DNA of 64,000 bases from PGYR01 sp048267165 (GCA_048267165.1 JBLWYD010000005.1:57260-121259); one strand, 5' to 3'; positions 1 to 9,683 are shown, numbered from the stretch's first letter. A program made the numbers and translations. Notes: generated by a model from the sequence alone, not told the origin.

Positions 1-1197
1 TACGAACCAGGGTTAGACCATTTATTAGCTAGAAATATAAAAGAAGGTAGATTAAATTTTTCTACAAATTTAGAGCAAGCTGTTTTAGAAAGTCAAGTGA
101 TTTTCCTTTGCTTACCTACTCCTCCTAATGAAGACGGTGCAGCGGATTTGCAACATGTACTTAAAGTAGCAAATGATATAGCTTACCTAATAAACAAGAA
201 TAATATAACTGAACCGAAAATAGTAGTGAACAAAAGCACAGTGCCAGTTGGTACTGCAGCAGCTGTTACAGCTATATTCGAATCCAAATTAGAAAACAAT
301 AATGTAAGCGTAGTTTCAAACCCTGAATTCCTTCGTGAAGGATTCGCTGTAGAAGACGCTATGAAGCCAGAAAGGGTCGTGATAGGCACTTCATCAGAAG
401 AGGCGGCTAAGATCATGACTGACCTGTATCAACCGTTTGTTCGCAGCGGTAACCCTATTTACATTATGGATGAAAAAAGTGCTGAAGTAACTAAATACGC
501 GGCTAACTCTTTCCTAGCTACAAAGATTTCATTTATGAATGATCTTTCTGCTTATTGTGAGAAAGTAGGTGCTGACATAGAGCAAATCCGTGCAGGTATT
601 GGCTCTGATAGTAGAATAGGTAAGCGTTTTTTATTCGCAGGCGTAGGTTATGGCGGCTCTTGCTTCCCTAAAGACGTACAGGCGTTAGAATACTCTGCTG
701 ACCAAGTTGGCTCTCCACTTCACATAGTGAAAGCAGCGAGAAGAATAAATGCCGAACAAATACAAAGATTTGTAGATAAAGTAAAAAATAGATTTGACAA
801 TCTGAGTGAGACTAGCATAGCTATATGGGGTCTTGCGTTTAAGCCAAATACTGACGATGTCCGTGAAGCTCCGGCATTTGTGCTTATTGAAGAATTACTC
901 AAAGAAGGAGTGAAAATCTCTGTCTATGACCAAGAAGCAATGGAAAATACTAAGCTACATTTTGGTGATAGAATAGAATATTGCGAAGATATGTATTCTT
1001 GTTGCAAGGACAAGGATGCTCTAGTCATAGTTACGGAATGGAATTCATTCCGCAATCCAAACTTTGATAAACTAAAGGGTTTATTAAAAAACAAGATAGT
1101 CTTCGACGGTAGAAACCTCTTCCAACCAGCAGATATGGCTGAAATCGGCTTTGAGCATCATCCCGTAGGACGAGGGTTTTCTCAAAACCAGAAATAA
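1..1197 (+). CDS. ugd: UDP-glucose 6-dehydrogenase, 5' end outside window
   Basis: The enzyme oxidises UDP-glucose to UDP-glucuronate with two NAD+, feeding exopolysaccharide or LPS sugar synthesis in the cytoplasm. The frame is open from base 1, beginning YEPGLDHLLARNIKEG, so the first ATG at 97 is internal and the Rossmann N-terminus lies upstream of the window. Visible family marks: the CLPTPPNEDG segment, STVPVGT, the FLREGFAVEDAMKPERVVIG stretch with the catalytic Glu, the conserved Lys in ATKISF, and the catalytic Cys (codon at 661) in GVGYGGSCFPKD. The C-terminal UDP-binding domain follows (GLAFKPNTDDVREAP). It could act on a related nucleotide sugar such as GDP-mannose or UDP-N-acetylmannosamine, but the pattern best fits UDP-glucose. 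The ending is intact, with stop TAA at 1195. Confidence 0.93.
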   Translation, partial: YEPGLDHLLARNIKEGRLNFSTNLEQAVLESQVIFLCLPTPPNEDGAADLQHVLKVANDIAYLINKNNITEPKIVVNKSTVPVGTAAAVTAIFESKLENNNVSVVSNPEFLREGFAVEDAMKPERVVIGTSSEEAAKIMTDLYQPFVRSGNPIYIMDEKSAEVTKYAANSFLATKISFMNDLSAYCEKVGADIEQIRAGIGSDSRIGKRFLFAGVGYGGSCFPKDVQALEYSADQVGSPLHIVKAARRINAEQIQRFVDKVKNRFDNLSETSIAIWGLAFKPNTDDVREAPAFVLIEELLKEGVKISVYDQEAMENTKLHFGDRIEYCEDMYSCCKDKDALVIVTEWNSFRNPNFDKLKGLLKNKIVFDGRNLFQPADMAEIGFEHHPVGRGFSQNQK

Positions 1198-1298
1198 GCG
1201 AATTAGCAACAAGCGATTGCATCATCTTGTTAATTGATTGACGAAATATACTCCGCTGCTTATAACGCCTCGGCTTTATAGGTGCTGACAAAACTTGT

Positions 1299-1655
1299 TT
1301 AATCTACTTGAGAATCCCTAACCAATTGCAATTCAGCTATTCTCTTGTTTCTTAGATACAAGAATAATGGGAATGGTCCAGCGGCACCGAAAAGAAGTGT
1401 AAGTATCCATAATGTATATATATTCTGAATACCTAATCGCTTAGCTTCGTAGTTAGACCATGTGAAAAATACTACAACCATAAGGAATAAATCTAATGAA
1501 AATCCTGTTACTATATTATTCGCATATATAGCCCCAAATGTTCTAGAAGGATCTGTCCAGAAAAGAATATTGCCGAACTCTATGCTTTCTTTGATAGTGA
1601 ATATGTTAGGGAATATGAAGCCAATCCCAGATAAGACAAGAAGTAATTTTTGCAT
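1299..1655 (-). CDS. DUF2834 small integral membrane protein
   Basis: A 118-residue hydrophobic protein of unknown function. It matches the DUF2834 pattern: an N-terminal membrane helix (about residues 3-20), a short loop with a small-residue segment, a second helix starting at LDLFLMVVVFF, the EAKRLGIQN turn, a third helix, and the closing FPLFLYLRNKR signature typical of the family. Length fits the family (about 100-120). It stands alone, oriented opposite to the upstream dehydrogenase gene. The ATG is at 1655; no strong ribosome binding site is visible. The family assignment comes from recalled motifs, not a search. Confidence 0.75.
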   Translation of the reverse strand: MQKLLLVLSGIGFIFPNIFTIKESIEFGNILFWTDPSRTFGAIYANNIVTGFSLDLFLMVVVFFTWSNYEAKRLGIQNIYTLWILTLLFGAAGPFPLFLYLRNKRIAELQLVRDSQVD

Positions 1656-1742
1656 CTAAAAAACCTCATTTGATTTTGATAGTAAACCCAAATTATCAAA
1701 TTTATTTCATATACAAGAATCTTAATAAATAAGAATGTTTAT

Positions 1743-2789
1743 TTATTCCTCGAACGGGTTTCCTTCTTGATTTATAATTATATCTTTACCTTCAGATCGG
1801 TTAATTCTACAATCTAAATTATTGAATCTAAAATCTACTTGATAAATATTTGGTAGTGCAAATAAGTCATAATTGAAATTAGAAACATTGTTATTATCTA
1901 AAGATAGAATACCAAGTTTCCCCATCTTTGAAAAACTATAATCTAGTAAAGCAATTTTATTTTCAGAAAGCCGTAGTATTTCTAACAATGGTAAAGTTAA
2001 AGCATTCTCAGGAATTGACTTCAAATTACAATTTGTTATTGATATACTAGTGAGCAATGGATTATTTCCAATTATAGAATTTAAATAGGTTGTGTCAAGA
2101 TTATATATTTTATTTATCCATAGATTTTCTAATAAAGTCGTATTAATTGATGATGGCATTGAGGTAAATGAGTCTAAGTATATTGATTGTAATTCAGTTA
2201 GATTCTCTAAATTCAATTCAACGTCTATTGGATAATCAAATCGAAGCCAAAGACCTTTAAGCTTACTAAATTTCGAGATATAATCTTCATTTTCAAGAAA
2301 TAAAGGATTAAAACCAACTAAATTTAATATTTCAATGTCAGGGTTAAACTCTTTTAAATCAAGGTGCATCGTATTGAATTGACAACTAAATCCTATACAC
2401 GAATTTAAATTTGTGAATTTGAACCACCCAGAATTCCTTGAGACATTTATTTTTATATCTTTTGCACCTTTTAGATTTATGAGGGTGTCTTTTACGATAC
2501 ATTCGTTAATAGATAAACTATTAAGAGTACTCATGTCAATAATTGAAAGAATATCATTAATATTCCCAAAGCACTGATGAAACGCCAGACTCTTTATCTT
2601 CTTTCCTTTTAGCTTATCTATATGAAGTAGATTAATCTCATGAAAAGAAAGAGTCTCAATTTCATCAAATGAAGTTATATTACTAGTATCTTTTAGAGTT
2701 CTGATACTTACTCCAAACAAATCAATATTAGTATTTAAAAAAAGGATTAAATAGACAAAGAGTGGTATGGTTAATTTAGTCAGATTCAT
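1743..2789 (-). CDS. Leucine-rich-repeat protein with N-terminal hydrophobic leader
   Basis: About 348 residues starting MNLTKLTIPLFVYLILF, a signal-peptide-like or anchor segment, followed by irregular leucine-rich repeats. The clearest repeats are near the C-terminus, with LRLSENKIALLDYSF and LSLDNNNVSNFNYDL. The repeats are too divergent to predict a ligand; such proteins usually mediate protein-protein contact at the envelope. I chose the ATG at 2789, preceded by GAGGG, over an in-frame TTG at 2798 that overlaps the stop of the upstream activator gene. It is the last gene of a five-gene minus-strand operon starting at 7240. Function unknown. Confidence 0.7.
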   Translation of the reverse strand: MNLTKLTIPLFVYLILFLNTNIDLFGVSIRTLKDTSNITSFDEIETLSFHEINLLHIDKLKGKKIKSLAFHQCFGNINDILSIIDMSTLNSLSINECIVKDTLINLKGAKDIKINVSRNSGWFKFTNLNSCIGFSCQFNTMHLDLKEFNPDIEILNLVGFNPLFLENEDYISKFSKLKGLWLRFDYPIDVELNLENLTELQSIYLDSFTSMPSSINTTLLENLWINKIYNLDTTYLNSIIGNNPLLTSISITNCNLKSIPENALTLPLLEILRLSENKIALLDYSFSKMGKLGILSLDNNNVSNFNYDLFALPNIYQVDFRFNNLDCRINRSEGKDIIINQEGNPFEE

Positions 2790-2794
2790 ATCCC

Positions 2795-3988
2795 TCAATC
2801 CAAATCATATTGCTTGAGTTTGCGGTAGAGTGTTCGCTCGCTGATACCTAGCTCTTTGGCAGCTAAGCGGCGATTCCCCTCGAATCGGTTGAGTGAGAAA
2901 ACGATTAGTCGTTTTTCTATATCGGCAAGATTCATAGTATCCAGACCCTCTAGCATCTCATCATTCTCTACTACTTCGTCGGCGGTTTGTATCATTATCT
3001 CGTTCTGATTTGCTACTATTTCTTCTAATTTCATTGTGTTGAAATTCAGCTCATGTTTCAAATCCTGAATGTCATTTTTTATCTCGAGCAGTGTACGGAA
3101 TATAATCCCAAGCTCTAAGTTGGAGTTGTCATCACTGCTTTGGGTTGTTGTTACGAGCGCAGTTTGTCTTCCCCTAGTGTGGCGTGGGAGCGATGGTCGT
3201 ATGTATTTGGTTACGTTCTCTGCTTCTATGAATTCCTTGGCTTCTAATGTGAGCATAGTCTCTACCAGATTTTTTAACTCACGTACATTGCCGTCCCAGC
3301 TTTGGCTCTTTAGTATTTCCAGAGCTTCGAGGCTTATCCCTTTGAAATCAAGCCCGATATTAGTTGCAGTTTTATTTGCAAAATAATAGAACAGTGGCTC
3401 TATATCATCGCGGTGTTCGCGGAGTGAGGGCAGTTGAATATGCACTGAGCGTAATCGGAAATACAAATCCTGACGGAATTGCTTCTGCTCTACTCTCTCC
3501 TCTAATTCACGATTAGTTGCAGCTATAACTCGCACATCTACTTTGCGATTGTCTGATGAACCAAGACGAGAGAACTCACCCGATTCCAATACTCGGAGTA
3601 ATTTGACTTGCGTTTCTACTGGCATTTCCCCTATTTCATCGAGGAATATTGTCCCTTTGTCCGCAGTCTCGAAGAATCCTTTTCGCTGGTCAACGGCACT
3701 TGTGAATGCACCTTTCTCATGACCGAAAAGCTCTGATTCTAGCAGAGTTTCAGGTATAGCGCCACAGTTAACACTGACGAAATTATTGCCTTTACGTTTA
3801 CTCAATCCGTGTAGGGCTTTCGCGAATACTTCTTTACCAGTTCCAGTTTCTCCAGTTATCAGTACTGATAGCTCTGTCGGTGCGGCCTTGAGCAATAGTT
3901 TTTTGGCTTTTCGCATCGGCTCGGCTGTACCGATAATTCCGAATTTTTTCTCTAGTAGTTTGTCACTATGTATTGTGCTATTATCCAT
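2795..3988 (-). CDS. Sigma-54-dependent transcriptional activator without receiver domain (GAFTSA variant)
   Basis: A 397-residue NtrC-family AAA+ activator of sigma-54 RNA polymerase. The AAA+ core holds Walker A GETGTGKE (residues 46-53), a GAFTSA loop (93-98) in place of canonical GAFTGA, Walker B GTIFLDE (112-118) and an arginine-finger region FRQDLYFRL. A C-terminal Fis-type helix-turn-helix is present (RRLAAKELGISERTLYRKL). There is no response-regulator receiver, GAF or PAS domain in front; only about 13 residues precede the core. A linker with coiled-coil character lies between core and HTH. The start abuts the rhodanese stop with no gap, indicating co-transcription. Control presumably comes from a partner protein or from expression level. 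Confidence 0.9.
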   Translation of the reverse strand: MDNSTIHSDKLLEKKFGIIGTAEPMRKAKKLLLKAAPTELSVLITGETGTGKEVFAKALHGLSKRKGNNFVSVNCGAIPETLLESELFGHEKGAFTSAVDQRKGFFETADKGTIFLDEIGEMPVETQVKLLRVLESGEFSRLGSSDNRKVDVRVIAATNRELEERVEQKQFRQDLYFRLRSVHIQLPSLREHRDDIEPLFYYFANKTATNIGLDFKGISLEALEILKSQSWDGNVRELKNLVETMLTLEAKEFIEAENVTKYIRPSLPRHTRGRQTALVTTTQSSDDNSNLELGIIFRTLLEIKNDIQDLKHELNFNTMKLEEIVANQNEIMIQTADEVVENDEMLEGLDTMNLADIEKRLIVFSLNRFEGNRRLAAKELGISERTLYRKLKQYDLD

Positions 3989-4486
3989 TTATCGGGTTAT
4001 CCAATCTTCCCATCCACCAACGTATATGAACATATTTTCGAATCCAGCGGTTTTCATATCTTCTGCTAAGTGATGTGATAAATCGCAATCGCCACCAGTA
4101 CAATATATCAAGAATTTCTTATCTCGGGGAAGAGTATAAATCTGTTCAAAATACTGCCCCTCATCGCCATAAGGGAAAATATTGATTGCTTCACCAATCT
4201 TTCCTTTGGCAAAGTCTTCTGGGCTACGTGCATCTATTATTACAAATTCAGGATTGCTGATTCTAGCTTTTATTTGCTCATAAGTTATAGTGCCACCTTC
4301 TAGCTTTTCGCCCTTACTTACGGCTCCTGTTAATCCAGCTTCCAGTAGCGAATCGGATGCAGCAGGCCCTTTGTCAGTTAGGTATGATAGCCCTTTGGTA
4401 CTTATATCACTGTAGTTATACGCGAAAGCAAGTACAACTGATGTCAATACTACCATTAGTATTATCTTGTAATTTAAATTTTTCAT
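3989..4486 (-). CDS. Secreted or membrane-anchored rhodanese-like protein
   Basis: 165 residues: an N-terminal membrane or signal segment (KIILMVVLTSVVLAFAY) followed by one rhodanese domain from about residue 66 to the end. Recognisable marks are VIIDARSPEDFAKGKI, the active-site loop IYCTGGDCDLS with the candidate catalytic Cys, and the closing VGGWEDWI. The family moves sulfur via a cysteine persulfide, or acts as a redox or sensing domain; the substrate cannot be told here. The leader places it at the periplasmic side of the inner membrane. It lies 13 bp after the patatin gene and directly before the sigma-54 activator gene, with no gap to the latter, so it is part of one operon. Confidence 0.85.
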   Translation of the reverse strand: MKNLNYKIILMVVLTSVVLAFAYNYSDISTKGLSYLTDKGPAASDSLLEAGLTGAVSKGEKLEGGTITYEQIKARISNPEFVIIDARSPEDFAKGKIGEAINIFPYGDEGQYFEQIYTLPRDKKFLIYCTGGDCDLSHHLAEDMKTAGFENMFIYVGGWEDWITR

Positions 4487-4499
4487 AACATCTCTCTTT

Positions 4500-6689
4500 T
4501 TATAAATTTATACCTATAGCGAAATACCCTAATAGTGGCCCAAAGATTACTCTATCGGGATTGTCTAGTAAATAAAAACTATTACCTAACGAAAATGAAG
4601 CAGGTCCAACAGGCGTATCGAATAACAAACTTCCGCCTATTCCTTGTCTCAAATTCGAAAACTTTATTTGCTCCGGAACACTCCATACTCCACCTATATC
4701 ATATCTGAATGAGGCGTAAGTATCAAAGAAAATCTCAAATGGTAGCTTGTATCTGAACTCTAGTGACGATACGAATATCTGCCTTCCTATTCGTTCAAAT
4801 TCACGCATACCATAGAACATATCTTGTCCGCCTAACCCCCAAAACTCTGCTAATGGAGTAGTTTTGTCACCCAATCCGAACATAATAAATGGATTGATAG
4901 TCAAATTGCTCACAGGGGAAACATAAGCGTCGAGTACAAACTCCAATTTAGAAAAATTAACATCATTTTCTAAAGAAAGCAAATTTGATTCGAAATTCAA
5001 ATCTATTAACGTTCCTTGTGTAGCAAAATTGGACTTATTCTTACTATCTATTAACGTACGAATAAAGAAAGTGGATACGTTTTTGTATTCTGTTGGCTCT
5101 AAATCCAGATTAAAAGCTCTCTGTTGTTCTAGTTGGAACCCAAAATTTATCTTACCTGACTTATCGAAGTTTGTCCCTGTTGCTATATTGAACCCATAAT
5201 TCTGAACCTTATACTCACCGTCTAACTCACGATTATAATTATTTTTACTTACTGTTTCTTGGCTATATGTTCTATATAGAGTATTATTATAGTAAGCAGT
5301 GAAGTTGAAATTTATGGGTAAGTTCAGCACCTTCGGATTAGATACAGACCAAACGAACTTCTGATTACGAGCACCCACGGCTGCCCCTAGTAAAGTCCTA
5401 GTACCAGTGTTTAGAAAGTTCTCTCTTATCAAATCAAGTTCTACTTGTGCGTTTCTTTCATTATCTATTCTTGCACCTAATAAAACTAATTGAGTACCCT
5501 TTTCTTTGACTTCTAGTATGAGATTTAGTCTATTACCTTCGACTACATTAGGCACTACTCTAACTTGTGAAAAAAGTTCAGTTGAGTAAATACTTTGCCA
5601 TAGATTAAATAAGTCCTTAGCTGTTATTTTATCGCCTTTTTTAATACTCATTGCGGATAAAACAAGCATCTCATCAGTGCTTCTGTTACCACTTACGGTT
5701 ACATTATTTAGAATATACTCTTTACTTTCATCCATGGTTGGTGATGATTCTTTTTCCTTATCTAGTTTACTAAAGTCAATACCATAAGTGGCAATCTCTC
5801 CTCTAGTAATTATAGTATCTATTCTCACGAAATCTGAATTGAATATTCCTTGTAGGTTCGGCTCTATGTAAATATCACTTTTTTCTTTTGCCAATTCAAC
5901 ATTAGATTTCATAATTACACTTACTATCTGGTCAGCAATATTTACTGGATTATTCAAATCATCATAAGTGTATATATCCGAGGTAGTATTTACAACTATT
6001 ATACGCTCTGGGTTGAACTCATCTATTGCTTGGTCATAAGGAATATTAGCTACGGGGCCACCATCCACAAGAATCATCGAATCCAACTCTACTGGTGTAA
6101 ACCGAAGAGGGACAGTTATACTTGCCCTAATAGCTGTCATCAGATCGCCTTTGCTAGAAACGAACGGCTTTCCTGTTACTATATCAAGTGATACAGCTCT
6201 GAAAGGGATTTTTAACTTGTCAAAATCACTAGTGAAGGGATAGTCTGAATCTAGTATTTTTTCTTGAAGAAATTCAGAAAATCTATAACCGTTGCTTATT
6301 GCTTGGGGCATTTGAAATTTGAAGCCATCAAATCGGAGATTAATCAGCTTACGGTCATAGTATTTCTTCTGGTCGATGAACATTTTATCACGATTATAGA
6401 AATTAGAAGAAGAAAGTAACTCATCCCAGTCAGCGGCTATCATCATTTCTTCTATCTCATCAGGTGTGTAACCGACTGCATATAGCCCACCTATCACCGA
6501 GCCAATACTAGTACCGACTATATAGTCTATCTGAACGTTTTGTTTCTCTAGCTCACGAAGAACGCCTATTTGCGACATACCTCTAGCTCCGCCACCGCTG
6601 AGTATTAGTGCCGTGCCTTTCTTTTCAGCAGAATAAGCCGAAGAGCTAATGAGCAAAGTAATAATTAATATTTTAAGTATTGATTTCAA
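4500..6689 (-). CDS. Patatin-like phospholipase with POTRA and BamA-type barrel (outer membrane)
   Basis: 729 residues in the PlpD-like layout: signal peptide (1-20, ending SAYS-AE), patatin lipase domain (about 25-310), a POTRA-like domain starting at VTVSGNRSTDE, then a C-terminal surface-antigen beta barrel. Catalytic features are intact: oxyanion loop GGGARG (32-37), nucleophile elbow GTSIGS (Ser61) and the Asp of VDGG (209-211). The expected role is lipid hydrolysis at the outer membrane, as in type Vd autotransporters and Bacteroidota homologues. The start is TTG at 6689, overlapping the TGA of the DJ-1 gene as TTGA; no ATG precedes the signal peptide, so translation is probably coupled. 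Confidence 0.9.
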   Translation of the reverse strand: MKSILKILIITLLISSSAYSAEKKGTALILSGGGARGMSQIGVLRELEKQNVQIDYIVGTSIGSVIGGLYAVGYTPDEIEEMMIAADWDELLSSSNFYNRDKMFIDQKKYYDRKLINLRFDGFKFQMPQAISNGYRFSEFLQEKILDSDYPFTSDFDKLKIPFRAVSLDIVTGKPFVSSKGDLMTAIRASITVPLRFTPVELDSMILVDGGPVANIPYDQAIDEFNPERIIVVNTTSDIYTYDDLNNPVNIADQIVSVIMKSNVELAKEKSDIYIEPNLQGIFNSDFVRIDTIITRGEIATYGIDFSKLDKEKESSPTMDESKEYILNNVTVSGNRSTDEMLVLSAMSIKKGDKITAKDLFNLWQSIYSTELFSQVRVVPNVVEGNRLNLILEVKEKGTQLVLLGARIDNERNAQVELDLIRENFLNTGTRTLLGAAVGARNQKFVWSVSNPKVLNLPINFNFTAYYNNTLYRTYSQETVSKNNYNRELDGEYKVQNYGFNIATGTNFDKSGKINFGFQLEQQRAFNLDLEPTEYKNVSTFFIRTLIDSKNKSNFATQGTLIDLNFESNLLSLENDVNFSKLEFVLDAYVSPVSNLTINPFIMFGLGDKTTPLAEFWGLGGQDMFYGMREFERIGRQIFVSSLEFRYKLPFEIFFDTYASFRYDIGGVWSVPEQIKFSNLRQGIGGSLLFDTPVGPASFSLGNSFYLLDNPDRVIFGPLLGYFAIGINL

Positions 6690-7240
6690 TATTTATAGCA
6701 GATTTCCTTTGCTACTTTCTGTGCTGTTTCTATGTCAGTCATTGTACCGATTATCCTCAAAGTGAAGTCTATAGCTGTGCCTGCTCCTCGGCTTGTTATG
6801 TAGTTACCACTCACTACTACGTCATCTCCCGAGTAATTGTTGTGATTTAGTTCATCTTTCACTTCTGGAAAAGATGTTATCATAACCGATTCGTCTATTA
6901 ATTTATGATGAGTAAGAAATAAAGGTGCGGCACATATAGCACATATCAAATTCTCTTTACGGATATTGTACTTTACTATTTCAAGTAGATGCTCATCTTC
7001 AATAAAACTATCTACTCCTTGCCCACCACCGGGTAGTACTATTGCCCCGAAGCTCTCATACTCAGGAACTTCCGAAAGAAGTACATCAGGAATAATCTTA
7101 ACCCCTCTAGAAAATGTCACCATATCATTTTCACCAGCCACAGTTACTTTAATATCTGCTCGCCTTAGTAAGTCGATAATAATTACAGTTTCCATTTCTT
7201 CGCTTCCATAAGCGATTGGTACTAAAACTGATTTTTCCAT
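6686..7240 (-). CDS. DJ-1/PfpI family protein
   Basis: 184 residues of the DJ-1 branch of the class I glutamine amidotransferase-like superfamily. It starts MEKSVLVPIAYGSEEMET with the conserved Glu of the GSEE turn, contains VLPGGGQG, and has the nucleophile-elbow Cys in ICAICAAP. Length matches full-length DJ-1 proteins (about 180-190). Members act as redox-sensitive chaperones, deglycases or glyoxalases; the exact activity cannot be assigned. It is the first gene of a minus-strand operon running into the patatin gene with a 4-bp overlap. The start ATG at 7240 has no strong ribosome binding site. Confidence 0.87.
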   Translation of the reverse strand: MEKSVLVPIAYGSEEMETVIIIDLLRRADIKVTVAGENDMVTFSRGVKIIPDVLLSEVPEYESFGAIVLPGGGQGVDSFIEDEHLLEIVKYNIRKENLICAICAAPLFLTHHKLIDESVMITSFPEVKDELNHNNYSGDDVVVSGNYITSRGAGTAIDFTLRIIGTMTDIETAQKVAKEICYKY

Positions 7241-7335
7241 TGATTTATCCGATTATTTTAAATATCTTTAACGATATTGCCGATTGTAATATAGAATTTA
7301 TTTTTTTTGCTGCTAATAAAGTATAATATCGCAAA

Positions 7336-8652
7336 ATGACAAAGAAAAACGAAATAAATGAAGCCGAAAGTTGGGCAGAGAAGGGAGAAAACTTCTATAA
7401 AACTGAAAATTTCTCCAATGCACTCGAATGTTTCAATACAGCTATCTCACTTTATGACAAAAACTCTCTTTATTATTACAAGAGAGGGAATTGTTTCTAT
7501 GAATTAGATAATCTTTCTGCGGCTATGGAAGATTACAATCAATGCATAAAAATGAATCCAACTTTCTCATTCGTTTATTTCAAAAAAGGGAACCTATATT
7601 ACAAGAATGGCGAGTTCCCAAGTGCTTTGAAACTGTACAACGAGTCTATAAAGCTGAACTCTTCTTTCTCATTCGCTTACCTTGCCAAAGCTAAAATATA
7701 CGCTGAAGAAAATAACTTCGTCGAAGCATTAAGAATGATAAACGAGGCATTGACTCACAACAATGGCATAACAGAAGCATATATCATACGAGGTGATTTA
7801 TTTTTCAAAGCCGGTAGTAATGACGAAGCAAATCAAGATTATTCTCGTGCTATAAAAATAGATCACGATAATATAGAAGCTCTTCGTAAAAGAGCCGCTT
7901 GCTATATAGCAGAAGGAGACTTTCTAAACGCTGTCAAGGACTATTCGGCTGTGCTGAGACTCCGACCAGAAGACGCTGACACACTAAAATCAAGAGCTAT
8001 ACTTTTAGCTAGATTTAACGAAAAAGACCGGGCATTAGAAGATGTAAATAAGCTAGTAGAATATAATAGCTCCGACCCAGATGCATACAATACTCGTGGA
8101 CTTCTGTACTTTAGCTTCAAGGAAAATGATAAAGCATTATCTGACTTTGGAAAAGCTATTAGTCTAGACCCAGACAATGCAGTTTATTATAATAATCAGG
8201 GTAACGTATATACGGCACTCAAAGATTATCTGAATGGATTAAAAGCATACAATGATGTAATAGCAAGAGACGGCAGCATAGCCAATGCTTACACAGGTAG
8301 AGCAAATTGCAAAGCTGGTAAAGGGTACTTAAAAGAAGCTATAAAGGATTACACGAAGGCAATATCACTGAATCAAAGATATATCAGTGCGTACATAGGT
8401 CGTGGTAATGTATATAAAAAATTGGAATATGATAATAAGGCACTTGAAGATTATACTCTTGCACTCGAAATAGAACCCGGTTCACCACATGCACTTCTTA
8501 ATCGTGGATTGATATTCAAAGCGAATAAACAAAACGCAAAAGCCAGAAAGGATTTGGAAAAATTCTTAGAGATTTCGCCTCGTGGGAAGTTAGCTACTAG
8601 TGTTAGAAGCTGGTTACGTACCCAAGAAAACAATGATAAAAAGAAAGACTAA
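7336..8652 (+). CDS. Tetratricopeptide-repeat protein
   Basis: 438 residues built of about twelve 34-residue TPR units from residue 10 to near the C-terminus, with consensus positions such as AYxxRGNxYxxLxxxxxALxDYxxALxLxP visible in most units. There is no signal peptide or membrane helix, so it is probably cytoplasmic. TPR arrays form a superhelix that binds peptide partners; the partner is unknown. Its 3' end overlaps the convergent BadF-type kinase gene by 4 bp. Confidence 0.88.
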   Translation: MTKKNEINEAESWAEKGENFYKTENFSNALECFNTAISLYDKNSLYYYKRGNCFYELDNLSAAMEDYNQCIKMNPTFSFVYFKKGNLYYKNGEFPSALKLYNESIKLNSSFSFAYLAKAKIYAEENNFVEALRMINEALTHNNGITEAYIIRGDLFFKAGSNDEANQDYSRAIKIDHDNIEALRKRAACYIAEGDFLNAVKDYSAVLRLRPEDADTLKSRAILLARFNEKDRALEDVNKLVEYNSSDPDAYNTRGLLYFSFKENDKALSDFGKAISLDPDNAVYYNNQGNVYTALKDYLNGLKAYNDVIARDGSIANAYTGRANCKAGKGYLKEAIKDYTKAISLNQRYISAYIGRGNVYKKLEYDNKALEDYTLALEIEPGSPHALLNRGLIFKANKQNAKARKDLEKFLEISPRGKLATSVRSWLRTQENNDKKKD

Positions 8653-9596
8653 TTCATCTCTGCTATTAACTCAGAACCCATAGCCAAAGCACCAATCAAA
8701 GCTGTTGATCTAGCATCTACTAACTTAAGTGATTTATGATTGTTTATTTTTTCTTTTAGTTTATCAGCTAGCAATGTATCGTTCTCTACTATACCACCCA
8801 TAAGCGCTACTTCTACTTGCTTTTCTTTGAAGCTAGGTACTAGAGCTAATGGTAATTCTATCAGATGAGTTGCTGACCTGTCTATAATATCTAAGCAAAT
8901 TGGGTCTCCCTCAACTGCACATTGCATAACGAATGGAGATAGCGAGTGATATTGAAATGCACCTTCGCCATAAGCTTTTACTATTGTTCTTGGTTGTTCT
9001 ATGTTGATGCTAGGATATGCATCAGCGATAATGTTAGTCAGAGCTGTTTTCTTTCCCCTGCCGTCTATAGCACGAACTACAGCGGTTAGTCCTTCGCGGC
9101 CTATCCAAGCTCCACTTCCTTCGTCGTCTAGCTCTATACCCCATCCACCACAACGAACTAAATCATGTCCGTTTGGGTTGCCTAGAGCTATAGAACCAGT
9201 ACCGATAATAGTGATAATGCCATTACCACCATCGAAAGCTCCACGTAGGGCTATCTCAGCATCGGAAGTTACTATTAAGTCACTAAAATGGAAATCGTGA
9301 CCTCTGCCTAATGTTTTTAACAAGCGTGCTGATCTTTGCTTTTCTTCTTCTAGCCAGACACCAGCTAATCCTACAACAACAGCATCTACTTCGCTAGACT
9401 CTATGCTAGCTTGCTCGCACAAATCTAATATCACGTTCAGAGTACGTTCGCAAGATTCACCTACACCTACTGCACCTATTCTAGTGCTTCCGGCTTTTGA
9501 TTCTGCTACTATCTTTCCGTCTCTTAGTAATATACCTCTAGTGTGCGTGCCACCACCGTCTATGCCAATTATTGTAAAATCTTTGTTGAATTCCAT
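8649..9596 (-). CDS. BadF/BadG/BcrA/BcrD-type ATPase, N-acetylglucosamine-kinase-like
   Basis: 315 residues of the ASKHA (actin/Hsp70/sugar-kinase) fold. The N-terminal phosphate-1 loop IIGIDGGGTHTRGILL, the middle IIGTGSIALG loop, WGIELDDEGSGAWIG, and the late ALMGGIVEN segment correspond to the GlcNAc-kinase or glucosamine-kinase branch of the BadF family. The likely role is phosphorylation of a salvaged amino sugar (cell-wall recycling). Dehydratase activation, the other known role of the family, is unlikely because no dehydratase genes are nearby. A single gene, convergent with the TPR gene; ATG at 9596. Confidence 0.85.
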   Translation of the reverse strand: MEFNKDFTIIGIDGGGTHTRGILLRDGKIVAESKAGSTRIGAVGVGESCERTLNVILDLCEQASIESSEVDAVVVGLAGVWLEEEKQRSARLLKTLGRGHDFHFSDLIVTSDAEIALRGAFDGGNGIITIIGTGSIALGNPNGHDLVRCGGWGIELDDEGSGAWIGREGLTAVVRAIDGRGKKTALTNIIADAYPSINIEQPRTIVKAYGEGAFQYHSLSPFVMQCAVEGDPICLDIIDRSATHLIELPLALVPSFKEKQVEVALMGGIVENDTLLADKLKEKINNHKSLKLVDARSTALIGALAMGSELIAEMN

Positions 9597-9683
9597 TTAA
9601 AAATCTCTGTTATTTTGCTTGTTCAATTCTATATATTACAAAGTACAAATACTGTGCCATAGTATTGAACAAGCTATAACAAT

